Below are positions 39,894 to 48,015 of a stretch of 64,000 nucleotides of DNA, piece by piece. A model generated the notes under the pieces. That model was not told the DNA's origin, made no database searches, and saw only the letters and a list, made by a program, of their open reading frames with translations. Location of the stretch: assembly GCA_964406445.1 (NCBI GenBank), contig CAYORU010000007.1:62001-126000 (forward strand), read 5' to 3'. The position numbers were made by a program, and so were the translations under genes. Source of the DNA: SG8-30 sp964406445 (GTDB lineage: Bacteria > Pseudomonadota > Gammaproteobacteria > Steroidobacterales > Steroidobacteraceae). Within the stretch, counting starts at the first letter, position 1; each line of letters opens with the position of its first letter.

Positions 39894-42605
39894 ATGAACC
39901 ACTATCGCTTGCGCCGCGCCGTCGGCGCCGTGCTCGGGGCCGCCATGGCCATGGGAACCGCCTCCGCCAGCCCGGCGCCCGAGGGCGAGGCCGAGGCCGG
40001 CGCGGTCCTCGAGGAGATCATCGTCACCGGGCGGCAGCGCTCGGCGGCGGAGCAGGTGCTGCAGGAGCGCATCGACGCGCCCGTGGTGGCCGACCTCGTG
40101 AGCATCGAGCAGATCAGCCGCGTCGGCGACAGCACCGTGTCGCTGGCGCTGCGCCGCCTGCCGGGGGTGACGGTCGTCGGCGACCAGTTCATCTACATTC
40201 GCGGGCTCGGCGAGCGCTACTCCAGCACCACGGTCAACGGCGCCTACGTGCCTTCCCCCGACCTGACCCGCAACGTGGTGCCGCTCGACCTGTTTCCCGC
40301 CGAGATCGTGCAGTCGCTCGCGATCCAGAAGGGCTATTCAGTCAACAAGCCGGCCGCTTTCGGCGGCGGCAACGTGGACATCCGCACCCGCACGGTCCCC
40401 GATGACCTGCAGTTCGGCCTGCAGATCGGCACCGGCTGGAACACGGAGAGCGGGGACGACGGGCTGTCCTATCCGGGCGGCAGCGACGACGACTTCGGCA
40501 CCGACGACGGCACCCGCGCGCTGCCCGGCGCGATCGCCCAGGCGATCCAGGACTACCAGGGCGACATCAGCGCCAACGGCATCTTCCGCGCGCTGCAGCG
40601 GCAGGGCGGGAACCCGAGCTTCGCCGACGCGCAGGCGATCAACCGCCAGCTGGCGACGAGCCTGAACCGCACGCTCGATCCGACGGGCAAGTCGCTCGAC
40701 CCGGACTTCTCGCTCGAGCTGTCCGCCGGCAACAGCTGGTTCCTCGGCGAGGCCGCGCAGTGGAAGGTGGGCGTGCTCGCGCTCGGCGACTACAAGAACC
40801 AGTGGCGCAACCGCGAGCGGATCAACCGCTCGGTGTCGCTGCCCGACGAGGACGTGGACTTCACGCTGCGCACGACCCACCAGGTCGCGATGACCGGCTC
40901 GCTCGGCGTCGGCCTCGAGTTCGCCGACGAGCAGAAGATCGAGGCGACCGGCATCTTCCTCAGGAACACCGAGGACGACGCCTCGATCACCACCGGCAAC
41001 AACTTCAACTTCCGCCAGAGCGATGGCCGCCAGCTGCGCAACCACCGCGTCCGCTACGAGGAGCGCGAGCTGGAGCTGGTGCAGCTGCGCGGCACGCACC
41101 GGCTCGGGCCGGAGACCATCGGCCTGCTCGACGGACTGGTGAGCCTGGCCGGGCTCGAGGACCTGGCGTTCGAGTGGTACTGGTCGGACGCGAAGGCGCG
41201 CACGGACCTGCCGAGCGAGCTGCAGTTCTCCTTCCAGGACAGCGTGGATCCGGCGACCGGCGGGATCCTCGCCACCCAGATGCGCCTGTCGGCGACCGCG
41301 GCCGAGTACCGCTTCACCGACCTCGAGGACACGGCCACCAGCTACGGCAGCAAGTTCACGCTGCCGGTGGAGTTCGGCGCGGCCCAGGTCGAGTTCACCG
41401 GAGGCTACGACTACTACGAGAAGGGCCGCAGCTACCTGCAGACCCAGCTCAACGTCGGCAGCACCACCGCGCCGGTCAGCGTGATCACCGGCACGCCGGG
41501 CAGCGTATTCACGGACGCCAACCTTCTCGATCCCGCCAACGGCTTCGGCCTGTCGATCGGCGGCATCGGCACCGAGAGCTACCTTGCCGGCGAGACGGTG
41601 ACGGCCGTCTTCGGCAACGTGGACATCAACTGGAACGACGTGCTGAAGCTCTCCGCCGGCCTGCGCTGGGAGGACTTCGAGCGGGTATCGGTGCCGATCG
41701 ATCCGCTGCAGTTCGACCCGACCGTCGGCAAGATCCTGGTGCCGCCCGACCAGCTCGACAGCCTGGCGAGCGCCTCGGACGACTACTATCCGGCCGCGGC
41801 GATCACCTGGTCGCGGCCCGGTTTCTGGGCGGACGACTTCCAGCTGCGCTTCGGCTACAGCAAGACGGTCGCCCGTCCGGACCTGCGCGAGGTGTCGGGG
41901 GCGACCTACATCGACCCGCTCACCGAGGCGCGCGTGCGCGGCAACCCGGCGCTGCTCAACTCAGACCTCGACAACTTCGACCTGCGCGGCGAGTGGTTCT
42001 TCACGGGCGGCGACAACCTGACCGTGTCGCTCTTCTACAAGGACATCACCAACCCGATCGAGACGGTCGAGGGGGCCGGCACCGACGACAACGTGTCGCT
42101 GACCTTCATCAACGGCGCGTCGGCGGAGGTCTACGGCCTCGAGATCGAGGGCCTGAAGAGCCTCGGCTTCCTGACGAACGGCGGCTGGACGGACGCGTTC
42201 TTCGTCTCGGGCAACGTCACGGTCAGCGACTCCGAGATCATCATCGGCTCCGCGGCGCCGGGACTCACCAACAACACGCGCCGGCTGACCCAGCACTCGC
42301 CCTTCGTGGTGAACCTGCAGGTCGGCTACGACTCGCCCGGTGGCGCCCACAGCGCCTCGCTCGTCTACAGCATGTACGACGAGCGGGTGTTCTTCGCCGG
42401 TCGCAACGGCGCGCCGGACGCCCTCGAGCAGCCCTTCAACTCGCTCGACGTCGTCTACACCTGGTACCCGATCGACCGCCTGAGCGTGAAGCTCCGTGCG
42501 CAGAACATCCTCGACGAGAGCACGGAGATCGAGCAGGGCGGGGTGGTGGTGCTGGAGCAGACCGTCGGCACCAGCATGAAGCTGGACTTCACCTACAAAT
42601 TCTGA
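39894..42605 (+). CDS. TonB-dependent receptor paired with the lipoprotein
   Basis: 903 residues from the second of two nearby ATGs; the one at 39,894 has a GGAGAAGGG site and gives a good signal peptide ending TASASPAPE. Plug domain: LEEIIVTGRQRSAAEQ with the TonB box, IYIRGLGERYSSTTVNGAYVP here partly quoted as IYIRGLGERYSS, and GGGNVDIRTRTVP. The barrel ends TSMKLDFTYKF with the C-terminal Phe. Length and plug sequence match the large receptors that import organic ligands rather than siderophores. Co-transcribed with the upstream lipoprotein and Pho-box-linked, it probably takes up a phosphorus-containing substrate (inference). Confidence 0.88.
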   Translation: MNHYRLRRAVGAVLGAAMAMGTASASPAPEGEAEAGAVLEEIIVTGRQRSAAEQVLQERIDAPVVADLVSIEQISRVGDSTVSLALRRLPGVTVVGDQFIYIRGLGERYSSTTVNGAYVPSPDLTRNVVPLDLFPAEIVQSLAIQKGYSVNKPAAFGGGNVDIRTRTVPDDLQFGLQIGTGWNTESGDDGLSYPGGSDDDFGTDDGTRALPGAIAQAIQDYQGDISANGIFRALQRQGGNPSFADAQAINRQLATSLNRTLDPTGKSLDPDFSLELSAGNSWFLGEAAQWKVGVLALGDYKNQWRNRERINRSVSLPDEDVDFTLRTTHQVAMTGSLGVGLEFADEQKIEATGIFLRNTEDDASITTGNNFNFRQSDGRQLRNHRVRYEERELELVQLRGTHRLGPETIGLLDGLVSLAGLEDLAFEWYWSDAKARTDLPSELQFSFQDSVDPATGGILATQMRLSATAAEYRFTDLEDTATSYGSKFTLPVEFGAAQVEFTGGYDYYEKGRSYLQTQLNVGSTTAPVSVITGTPGSVFTDANLLDPANGFGLSIGGIGTESYLAGETVTAVFGNVDINWNDVLKLSAGLRWEDFERVSVPIDPLQFDPTVGKILVPPDQLDSLASASDDYYPAAAITWSRPGFWADDFQLRFGYSKTVARPDLREVSGATYIDPLTEARVRGNPALLNSDLDNFDLRGEWFFTGGDNLTVSLFYKDITNPIETVEGAGTDDNVSLTFINGASAEVYGLEIEGLKSLGFLTNGGWTDAFFVSGNVTVSDSEIIIGSAAPGLTNNTRRLTQHSPFVVNLQVGYDSPGGAHSASLVYSMYDERVFFAGRNGAPDALEQPFNSLDVVYTWYPIDRLSVKLRAQNILDESTEIEQGGVVVLEQTVGTSMKLDFTYKF

Positions 42606-42610
42606 AAATC

Positions 42611-42656
42611 GTGCGTTCGAGGGGACTGCGGCAGACGCCGCAGCCCCTCAACGCAC
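42611..42656. terminator. Bidirectional stem-loop between two convergent receptor genes
   Basis: Left arm 42,611-42,632 and right arm 42,637-42,656 pair over about 20 bases with two single-base bulges (GTGCGTT...GCGGC against GCCGC...AACGCAC). It sits six bases after the first receptor stop and could terminate transcription from both sides, though the T-run is poor. A second copy of the right arm lies at 42,687-42,706. Confidence 0.6.
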
Positions 42657-42712
42657 TTGCGCTCGTTGATCTGGCCTTGAGCGGACGCCGCAGCCCCTCA
42701 ACGCACTTGCGC
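42634..42712. repeat. Two direct copies of a 29-base repeat
   Basis: The 29-base unit beginning GACGCCGCAGCCCCTC is identical at 42,634-42,662 and 42,684-42,712 (period 50). The 21-base stretches after each copy are also similar (both end CTTGAGC), so this is a two-copy tandem duplication of about 50 bases that doubled the terminator arm. Confidence 0.85.
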
Positions 42713-42789
42713 GTGTTGACTGACGCTTGAGCCGGAGCGGTAGCCGGGCAGGTCCTTCACGCGTGCGTTGCGTCCCTGATCCGTAGCGA

Positions 42790-45570
42790 TCAGAAGCGGC
42801 CCTCGAAGCCGGCCACCATGTTCCATGAGTACAGCTCGTTCTCGGCGAGACGCGCGTTGCCGTTCAGGTAGCGCAACGGCTCGTCGGTGAGATTCAGGAA
42901 CTCTGCGTAGACCCGCCACTTCGGCGAGAACGCGTAGCTCAGCTTCAGGTCGAGCTGCGATCGCCCGTCGATGTAGACGTCCTGCTCGGGTCCGTCGGCG
43001 GAGACCTCGTCGAGGTACTCGGAGCGGTAGGTCCAGGCGACCCTGGCCTCGAATCCACGCTTCTCGTAGAAGAGCGCGGCGTTCCCGGTGTGCTCGGGCT
43101 GCAGGAAGAACGGCACCTTGCCGTCGCGATCGAACAGCGTCGCCTCGCCGTCGGTGTAGGTGTAGTTGAGGGCGATGCCCAGGCCGTCGAACGGCGCTGG
43201 CAAGGCGACGAACTGCTGCTGGTAGTTGAGCTCGAGGCCCATCAGCTCGCCGCTCGGCGCGTTCTGCGGCTGGACGATCGCGAGTTCGCTGAAGGGGCGG
43301 CCCTCGAAGATCGCGTTCTCGAGCGTCGTCACCTGCGTGAAGATGGGGTTGTCGACGTCCTTGCTGAACAGCCCCACCGACAGCAATCCGGCGGGCTCGA
43401 GGTACCACTCGACGCTCACGTCGAGGTTCATCGACTCGAGGGCCTCGAGGTCGGGATTGCCCTGCTCGAGCGAGCCCTCGAACACCGCGCCGTCCGGGTC
43501 GATCTCGAATTTGCGGAACGGCACCAGGCTCTCGTACGCGGGTCGGCCGATGGTGTTGGTCCACGCGGCCCGCAGCAGCAGGTCGTCGCGCAGCGCATAG
43601 CGCAGGTGCAGCCCGGGCAGGGTGTGGTCGTAGTCCTTGCCGCCGCGGATGTAGGGTGCAGCCGGATCCAGGTCGCCGTCCTCGAAAAGCAGCTGGTAGG
43701 CGGCGTAATCGGCCCTCGTGTCCTCGTAGCGGATGCCGCCGACGAGTTCGAGGCGGCCGAAGCTCGCGCCGGCCATCAGGTAGAACGCAGTGACGTCCTC
43801 GCTGACCTCGAAGTCGGCGGCCAGGGACTCCTCCAGGCTGTCGCCGTCGGAGCGCTCGAACAGGGCCCGGTCGGCGCCGAAGAGGCCTTCCACCGCGCCG
43901 TAGTCGATGCGCGGCCCGAACGGATAGCGCCCTGAGGCGGCGAAAAAGCCGCCCGGGGCGGATCGGCTCGCCTGGTCGAGCATCAGGTCGCCGCCGTAGC
44001 CGTCGAAAACGTCGCCCTCGGCGTCGCTGGTCTTGTCTCGGCCGGTGAACCGGGCGCCGGCCTTGACGTAGCCGGGCGCCGGGCCGAAGGAAACCTCGCG
44101 CCGCAGATTGGCCTGCAGCATCGTCAGCTCCTCTTCTACGATCTGGCGGCCGCGGAAGACCTCGTTGAACTCGTAGCCGGCCGCGTCCACGAAGGGCGCG
44201 CCGCCATCGACCGTCCAGAAGAAGCGCGAAGTGTCATAGGTCGCGGGGAACACGTCGGAGCTGGCGAATTCCCACTCGTTGTCGAAGGGCGTGTCCTGCT
44301 CCGCCTCGCCGTAGCCGGCGCTCGCGGTGAGCGTGTAGGCGCCGAAACCGAGCTCGGTGCCGAGCGTCGTGTTGAAGATCGACTGCTTCTCGCGCCGGTA
44401 CTTCACGAACCGGGCCCCCTCGGCCTCGGTGAACGTGCCGGAGGTCGGCGTCTGGCCGACGAGGTCGCCGTTGCGGTAGTCCATCTCGGCGGCCTGGCGC
44501 TCCTCGGTGTCCTGGAACTCGTTCCAGAGGCTGTTCCAGTAGAAGCGGCGGTTGTCCGCGGGCCGCCAGTCGAGGTTGGCGATGAAGCCGGTGCGGTTGC
44601 GCTCGAGCTCGTAGTCGCGGAGCACGTACTCGTCCGGCACGAGGAAGTCGCCTTCGTCGGTCCATTCGGCGCCGCCCTGGAAGTTCTCCGAGCGATAGGT
44701 GCGCGTCGAGTAGCTTGCGGACAGGAGCAGGCCGAACTGCTGGTCGGCGCCGAGACGCTGGCTGTAGGCGAGCGAGGCGCCGTACGGCGACTCCCCGTTC
44801 AGGTCGTAGTACCCGAGGTCTGCGGACACCGTCAGCAGCCGCGGCTCGGCGACGTCGAAGGCGGTGGGCGTGACCAGGTTGACCGATCCGCCGACGGCGT
44901 TGGCGTCCATGTCGGGCGTCACGGCCTTGACGACCTCGAGCTTGGCGAGCAGCTCGGTCGGGATGGTGTCGAGCGCGATGCGCCGGTCCGCCTCGGGCGC
45001 GCCGATGGTCTGGCCGTCGATGGTGACGTTGTTGAGCGCGGGATCGACGCCGCGGATGGAAACGTAGCGCCCTTCGCCCTGGTCGATGGCGACGGACACC
45101 CCGGCGACCCGCTGCAGCGCCTCGGCCGCGTTCTGGTCGGGGAGCTTGCCCGCGTCGTCGGCGCTCACCGAGTCCTTGATGTTGAGGGCAGCCTTCTTGT
45201 CCTGCAGCGACCTCAGCTGGGCCACGCGGAAGCCGGTCACCACGACGTCGGCCATGACCGGCACGCCCTCGAGCGCTACACGCGCCTCGGTCATGCCGGC
45301 GACGGGCACGTCGATCCGGATGATCGCGTCCGCGTAGCCAAGCGCGCGCACCGTGAGCTCGCGCGTGCCGGCGGCGACTTCGGGGATACGGAATTCGCCG
45401 GCGCGGTCGGCGGACACCGTGCGCGCACCCCCGTCGAGGCTGACGATCGCACGGCCGACCGGGCGGCCCGCGGAGTCGACGATGCGCCCGACGACATCGC
45501 CGGCGACGGCGGGCTGGGCGAGGACGAGCGCGATGGCCGCGCTGAGACGGGGTGTGAGGCGCTTGTTCAC
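42790..45570 (-). CDS. TonB-dependent receptor with carboxypeptidase-regulatory-like N-domain
   Basis: 926 residues from a GTG at 45,568-45,570 giving a signal peptide (AAIALVLAQPAVAG); an ATG at 45,615 is possible but would be nearly leaderless given the Pho-box position. Residues about 25-110 form a CarboxypepD-regulatory-like domain (VVGRIVDSAGRPVGRAIVSL, GEFRIPEVAAGTRELTV). The TonB-box region and plug follow (VVVTGFRVAQLRSLQDKK, YVSIRGVDPALNNVTIDG, NAVGGSVNLVTP). The barrel ends SWNMVAGFEGRF. Divergent from a phytase gene and headed by a Pho box, it is a good candidate for uptake of phytate or its breakdown products; phytase-linked TonB receptors are a known arrangement. Confidence 0.88.
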   Translation of the reverse strand: MNKRLTPRLSAAIALVLAQPAVAGDVVGRIVDSAGRPVGRAIVSLDGGARTVSADRAGEFRIPEVAAGTRELTVRALGYADAIIRIDVPVAGMTEARVALEGVPVMADVVVTGFRVAQLRSLQDKKAALNIKDSVSADDAGKLPDQNAAEALQRVAGVSVAIDQGEGRYVSIRGVDPALNNVTIDGQTIGAPEADRRIALDTIPTELLAKLEVVKAVTPDMDANAVGGSVNLVTPTAFDVAEPRLLTVSADLGYYDLNGESPYGASLAYSQRLGADQQFGLLLSASYSTRTYRSENFQGGAEWTDEGDFLVPDEYVLRDYELERNRTGFIANLDWRPADNRRFYWNSLWNEFQDTEERQAAEMDYRNGDLVGQTPTSGTFTEAEGARFVKYRREKQSIFNTTLGTELGFGAYTLTASAGYGEAEQDTPFDNEWEFASSDVFPATYDTSRFFWTVDGGAPFVDAAGYEFNEVFRGRQIVEEELTMLQANLRREVSFGPAPGYVKAGARFTGRDKTSDAEGDVFDGYGGDLMLDQASRSAPGGFFAASGRYPFGPRIDYGAVEGLFGADRALFERSDGDSLEESLAADFEVSEDVTAFYLMAGASFGRLELVGGIRYEDTRADYAAYQLLFEDGDLDPAAPYIRGGKDYDHTLPGLHLRYALRDDLLLRAAWTNTIGRPAYESLVPFRKFEIDPDGAVFEGSLEQGNPDLEALESMNLDVSVEWYLEPAGLLSVGLFSKDVDNPIFTQVTTLENAIFEGRPFSELAIVQPQNAPSGELMGLELNYQQQFVALPAPFDGLGIALNYTYTDGEATLFDRDGKVPFFLQPEHTGNAALFYEKRGFEARVAWTYRSEYLDEVSADGPEQDVYIDGRSQLDLKLSYAFSPKWRVYAEFLNLTDEPLRYLNGNARLAENELYSWNMVAGFEGRF

Positions 45571-45637
45571 GGCGGGCGTCCCTGCGTTCGACAAAACCGA
45601 GTTTCGCCGCCGCATGTGCAGGATTGATTGCCCGCGA

Positions 45638-45655
45638 ATGACAGTCACATGACAC
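45638..45655 (-). promoter_or_regulatory. Pho box in receptor/phytase divergent region
   Basis: On the minus strand the site reads GTGTCAT-GTGA-CTGTCAT, two half-sites matching 6 of 7 and 7 of 7 of the PhoB consensus with the 4-base spacer. It lies 68 bases before the receptor start (GTG at 45,570) and 66 bases before the phytase start on the other strand, so it could govern both. Confidence 0.75.
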
Positions 45656-45720
45656 TTGCGCGGACCCTGCATCTGCGTTTTCATGCCGCGGCGCGTGGCG
45701 TCTTCCATGGAGGGACGAGC

Positions 45721-46782
45721 TTGAGCCGAGGGATCCCGATTTTTTTTGCCACGGTGCTGCTTGCCCTGGCGGGCTGTGCCGATCTCTCGCCCGGATTCAG
45801 GGCGCTACCGGTCGTCGAGGAACGCTACGTCACCGCGCTGACGCCGCGCGACAACATCGACTCGTTGTCGGTCTGGATCGCCCCGGACGGCGTCGCGTGG
45901 CTGCTGGCCACCGCGAAGGAGACGGACCGGATCGTGGTCTACGATGCGGCCGACGGACGCGAGCTCGCGCGACACGGCGCGAGCGGCGGCGGGCCCGGCG
46001 AGTTGCGCCGTCCGAACGGCATCGCCGTCAGCGGTGACCTGGCCTTCGTGGTCGAGCGCGACAACCTGCGGGTGCAGGTCTTTGGCCTGCCCGGCTTCGA
46101 GCCCCTGCACGTGTTCGGCGAGGCGGAGCTCATCTACCCGTACGGCCTGTGGATCCGCGAGCTCGGCGGCGGGCGGCGCGAGGTCTACGTCAGCGACGAG
46201 TACGCGCAGCCCGACGGCAGCGTGCCGCCGCTCGCCGACCTCGGCGAGCGCATCAAGGTCTACCGGGTCGAGGGCGACGGCGCTCCGCTCGCGTCTCGCC
46301 ACCTGCGCTCCTTCGGTGACACCACGCCGCGCGGGGCGCTGCGGATCGTCGAGTCGCTGTGGGGAGATCCCGCGGCCGGCCGGCTGCTGATCGCGGAGGA
46401 GGACGAGTCCTACGGCAGCGAGCTGAAGGTCTACGATCTCGCCGGCCGCTTCACAGGCACCCTCGTCGGGCGCGAGCAGTTCGTGCACCAGGCCGAGGGC
46501 ATCGCGCTCTGGGCCTGCCCGGACGGCAGCGGCTGGTGGATCGCGACCGACCAGCACTCGAGGGCGAATCGCTGGCATCTGTTCGACCGGCTCACCCTCG
46601 AGCACGTTTCGAGCTTCCGGGGCGCGGTGACCAACACGACCGACGGCATCTGGCTGCACCAGGGGCCATTGCCGGGGTTCCCGGGCGGCGCCCTGTTCGC
46701 CTCGCACGCGGACGCGGCGGTCAGCGCCTTCGACTGGCGCGACGTGGCGAAGGCCGCAGGGATCCCCGACGGCTGTCCCTGA
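45721..46782 (+). CDS. Beta-propeller phytase-like lipoprotein (3-phytase family)
   Basis: 353 residues from a TTG at 45,721, supported by a GGAGGG site six bases upstream and by the lipoprotein signal that follows (FFATVLLALAGC, Cys near 19). The remaining chain matches beta-propeller phytases blade by blade: RDNIDSLSVWIAPDG, IVVYDAADGRELARH, RLLIAEEDESYGSELKVYD (shown in parts), HQAEGIALWACPDGSGWWIA and NTTDGIWLH near the end. The acidic cluster (IAEEDES) is the expected calcium-binding region. The family releases phosphate from phytate with calcium. Divergent from a TonB-dependent receptor across a Pho box, as expected for phosphate starvation. It also resembles generic propeller lipoproteins, so activity is probable rather than certain. 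Confidence 0.82.
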   Translation: MSRGIPIFFATVLLALAGCADLSPGFRALPVVEERYVTALTPRDNIDSLSVWIAPDGVAWLLATAKETDRIVVYDAADGRELARHGASGGGPGELRRPNGIAVSGDLAFVVERDNLRVQVFGLPGFEPLHVFGEAELIYPYGLWIRELGGGRREVYVSDEYAQPDGSVPPLADLGERIKVYRVEGDGAPLASRHLRSFGDTTPRGALRIVESLWGDPAAGRLLIAEEDESYGSELKVYDLAGRFTGTLVGREQFVHQAEGIALWACPDGSGWWIATDQHSRANRWHLFDRLTLEHVSSFRGAVTNTTDGIWLHQGPLPGFPGGALFASHADAAVSAFDWRDVAKAAGIPDGCP

Positions 46783-46799
46783 GCAGGACCGCGTCAGGC

Positions 46800-48008
46800 C
46801 TAGCCCGGCCTTCCGTCGACCCTTGCGGCGACAAGCATCGGCGCGTGGCGGCCGATCCACGGCAGCCAGCCGGCCAGCCAGGCGGCGGCGGCCAGGAGCG
46901 CGAGCACGGTGAACAGCGCGGGGCGCGAGGCAAGCACGAGCTCACTCGCCAACCGCGCGAGGGTCGCGGCCTGCAGCAGCAGGAACAGCGCGACGGTGAA
47001 TCGGTCCATCGCGAGCGCCCGCCCGGAGTGGCCGAGCGTGACCCGCGTGACCATGGCGAGCACGAGGCTGCCGAGGAAGCCCATGCCGAGGGCGTGCAGC
47101 GGCGCGCGGCCGACCAGCCATTCGCCGCTCAACGCGTAGCTGGCGCTGGCGAGCGCCTGCAGCGCGAGCCCGAGCGGCAGCCACAGGAATGCCACGTACA
47201 GCGTCCACAGCAGCGGGATGCCGCGGGCCACCCACGGCCGCCAGCGCAGCCAGATGAAGCCGGTCAGCAGCGCGAGTGCCGCGTCCGGCAGCCACAGCCC
47301 CTCGAAGCGCCCCGCGAGCGCGAGCGCCTGGTGGCCGATGAACAGGGCCGTGCCTGCGACCAGCCACCACAGCGGGCGATGCGGCCGGTAGCCCGCCACG
47401 GCCGAGGCGGTGAAGAAAGGCAGCATGCGGTGGCTGACCGCGAAGGCGGCCGGCAGCAGGCCGCACCACAGCGCGATCCGCGGCGCCGCGTGCAGCAGGG
47501 CCGGATCGGGCGCGAGCAGCGCCCAGGCGAAGAGGAACTGCGAGATCGTCGCGAGGCCGAGCGCGAGGGCGGTCACCACGGCGTGCGGGACGACCTGCTC
47601 GCTGTCGAGCAGCACCCTGAGCAGCGCGATCCACCCCACCAGCCAGCCGAGGCAGCCGGCCAGCACGCCGAGCGTGAACACCGCCGTGCCGGCCCAGATA
47701 CCGGCGAGACCGAGCGCCAGTGAGGTCATGAAGAGGGCGAAGGTCGGGACGTAGACTCCCCGCGGCACCGCCGGGCCGTCCATCCAGCGCGGATAGGTCG
47801 TGAACAGGAAGCCGAAGATGAACGGCCCGAACAACGCGTAGAGCATCAGCCAGGCGTGGGCCCAGATCGGCGCTAGCGCTGGCTGCGGCCAGGGCAGCGG
47901 CCAGCTGCGCCCGGCGAGCTCCACCGCCCACCACGCCCCGGAGGCTGCCGCGGCGGCCATGCCGGCCGAGAACAGCATCCGGTGCGGGGCGGCGGTGAAG
48001 GCGCTCAC
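46800..48008 (-). CDS. nnrS: NnrS family protein
   Basis: 402 residues from a GTG at 48,006-48,008, with about twelve hydrophobic segments. Family features include MLYALFGPFIFGFLFTTYPR near the N-terminus, AVSHRMLPFFTASAVAGY near 190, and the His-bearing APLHALGMGFLGSLVLAMVTRV near 310 (given here up to APLHALGMGFLGS). NnrS is a haem- and copper-containing membrane protein tied to nitric oxide metabolism and nitrosative stress protection. It follows norZ by seven bases and is almost certainly in the same operon, so it shares the Dnr-type control upstream. Confidence 0.93.
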   Translation of the reverse strand: MSAFTAAPHRMLFSAGMAAAAASGAWWAVELAGRSWPLPWPQPALAPIWAHAWLMLYALFGPFIFGFLFTTYPRWMDGPAVPRGVYVPTFALFMTSLALGLAGIWAGTAVFTLGVLAGCLGWLVGWIALLRVLLDSEQVVPHAVVTALALGLATISQFLFAWALLAPDPALLHAAPRIALWCGLLPAAFAVSHRMLPFFTASAVAGYRPHRPLWWLVAGTALFIGHQALALAGRFEGLWLPDAALALLTGFIWLRWRPWVARGIPLLWTLYVAFLWLPLGLALQALASASYALSGEWLVGRAPLHALGMGFLGSLVLAMVTRVTLGHSGRALAMDRFTVALFLLLQAATLARLASELVLASRPALFTVLALLAAAAWLAGWLPWIGRHAPMLVAARVDGRPG

Positions 48009-48015
48009 CGGGGCT

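Noticed and set aside
42634..42712. CRISPR array suggested by two 29-base repeats with about 21-base spacing
   Set aside because: Only two copies, the spacers are similar to each other, and no cas gene is near. It is a tandem duplication next to a terminator.
42698..43564. Short open frame overlapping the receptor end
   Set aside because: Off-frame shadow of the receptor gene, running into the tandem repeat.
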